Below, piece by piece: positions 5,511-5,724 of a stretch of DNA of 5,724 nt. The stretch spans positions 1 through 5,724 of the forward strand of contig DPMS01000082.1 of the NCBI GenBank assembly GCA_003541285.1, written 5' to 3'. The translations under genes were made by a program, and so were the position numbers. The DNA is from Actinomycetota bacterium. GTDB lineage: Bacteria; Actinomycetota; Actinomycetes; Streptosporangiales; Streptosporangiaceae. How positions within the stretch are numbered: the first letter of the stretch is position 1; the number at the start of each line of letters is the position of its first letter. Below the pieces are notes generated by a model, which worked only from the letters and a program-made list of their open reading frames with translations, was not told where the DNA came from and made no database searches.

Positions 5511-5554
5511 CGACAGTCCTGAGCGGCCCGCTCGCCATTGCTGATCTTGCCCAT
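5511..5554 (-). pseudogene. Possible 5' start of the interrupted recombinase gene
   Basis: On the minus strand an ATG at 5554 opens MGKISNGERAAQD and reads into the transposon end at 5510. If the transposon and one 5-base copy at the joint are removed, this frame continues in phase into the 1-140 fragment (…GERAAQD-RADLAGAAHLE). One phase in three would fit by chance and the 5-base flanks differ, so this is only a suggestion. The same frame could start earlier at a GTG at 5608 that overlaps the stop of the gene at 5605-5724. Confidence 0.3.
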
Positions 5555-5604
5555 CCACCGGGTGGATCGTGCATCAGCCGGGATCGTCCCACTAAAGCCG
5601 CAGG

Positions 5605-5724
5605 TCACACTGCTGAGGGAAGGGCCGGTGAATGCGCTGGCGGAAGCTGCCCTGACCTCGCGACCTGCGACTTCTCGCCCAGCTGATGCAATACCCGAGG
5701 TTTGATGTAGACCTGCGTGGTGGC
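5605..5724 (-). CDS. C-terminal end of a minus-strand gene, possibly a tyrosine recombinase
   Basis: The frame enters from the right window edge and ends in TGA at 5605-5607 after 39 codons. It starts ATTQVYIKPRVLHQLGEKSQ and ends in a Pro/Ala-rich tail. The TTQVYIKPR piece resembles the end of tyrosine recombinases, where 'xTTxxY' carries the nucleophilic Tyr (here the sixth visible residue) a few residues before a short tail. With the recombinase-like fragment at 1-140 on the same strand, the site may have held two or more recombinases in tandem, as in recombinase-in-trio loci. Only 39 residues are visible, so any C-terminus with a chance match could explain it. Confidence 0.4.
   Translation of the reverse strand, partial: ATTQVYIKPRVLHQLGEKSQVARSGQLPPAHSPALPSAV

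Noticed and set aside
5511..5530. Right border moved to 5525 to give a GCCCG duplication with 136-140
   Set aside because: The added 15 bases have no partner at the left end, the terminal TGT...ACA symmetry would be lost, and GCCCG is common in this DNA.
5435..5686. Plus-strand ORF of 83 residues at the right end
   Set aside because: Its first part is simply the translated end repeats (MPQIDETE..., MPQISETAS) and it then crosses the transposon border into host DNA.

Overview
The window is very GC-rich. Its long open frames have G or C at most third codon positions and it uses GTG starts, which points to a high-GC actinomycete, most likely Streptomyces or a close relative. Almost all of it is one complete, compact Tn7-like (heteromeric TnsABC/TniQ) transposon of 5,370 bp, from 141 to 5510. 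It ends in TGTCCTGTC...GACAGGACA inverted repeats and contains further internal copies of a 19-bp repeat that is probably the TnsB binding site.

Layout from left to right. 1-140 is the early part of a tyrosine-recombinase-like gene on the minus strand, cut by the left end. 141-243 is the left end: one terminal repeat, one inverted internal repeat and one direct internal repeat, the last two able to form a hairpin. 244-347 is noncoding with two candidate hairpins. 348-527 is a previously unlisted 59-residue acidic minus-strand ORF, the only cargo-like gene. 634-1497 is tniQ, 1498-2535 tnsC, 2526-4607 tnsB and 4604-5395 tnsA. All four are on the minus strand and are packed as one operon read tnsA-tnsB-tnsC-tniQ, with junctions of 4-nt overlap, 10-nt overlap and direct stop/start abutment. 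5396-5435 is the leader and promoter region. 5436-5510 is the right end with three repeats. 5511-5724 is flanking DNA with the tail of another minus-strand gene (a possible tyrosine recombinase C-terminus) and probably the first codons of the gene that continues at 1-140.

How the genes work together, from family knowledge: TnsB binds the end repeats and cuts and joins the 3' ends. TnsA cuts the 5' ends, so the element moves by cut-and-paste. The AAA+ ATPase TnsC links TnsB to the target, and TniQ chooses the target. The signature residues of each protein are visible: the D266/D368/E404 triad of TnsB, the Walker A and B motifs of TnsC, and the CxxC...CxxH zinc site of TniQ. TnsA has an Arg at the position of the usual catalytic Lys. 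The main novelty candidates are the near absence of cargo, the flipped end repeat on the left, the insertion into a recombinase locus without a visible 5-bp target duplication, and the small ORF.
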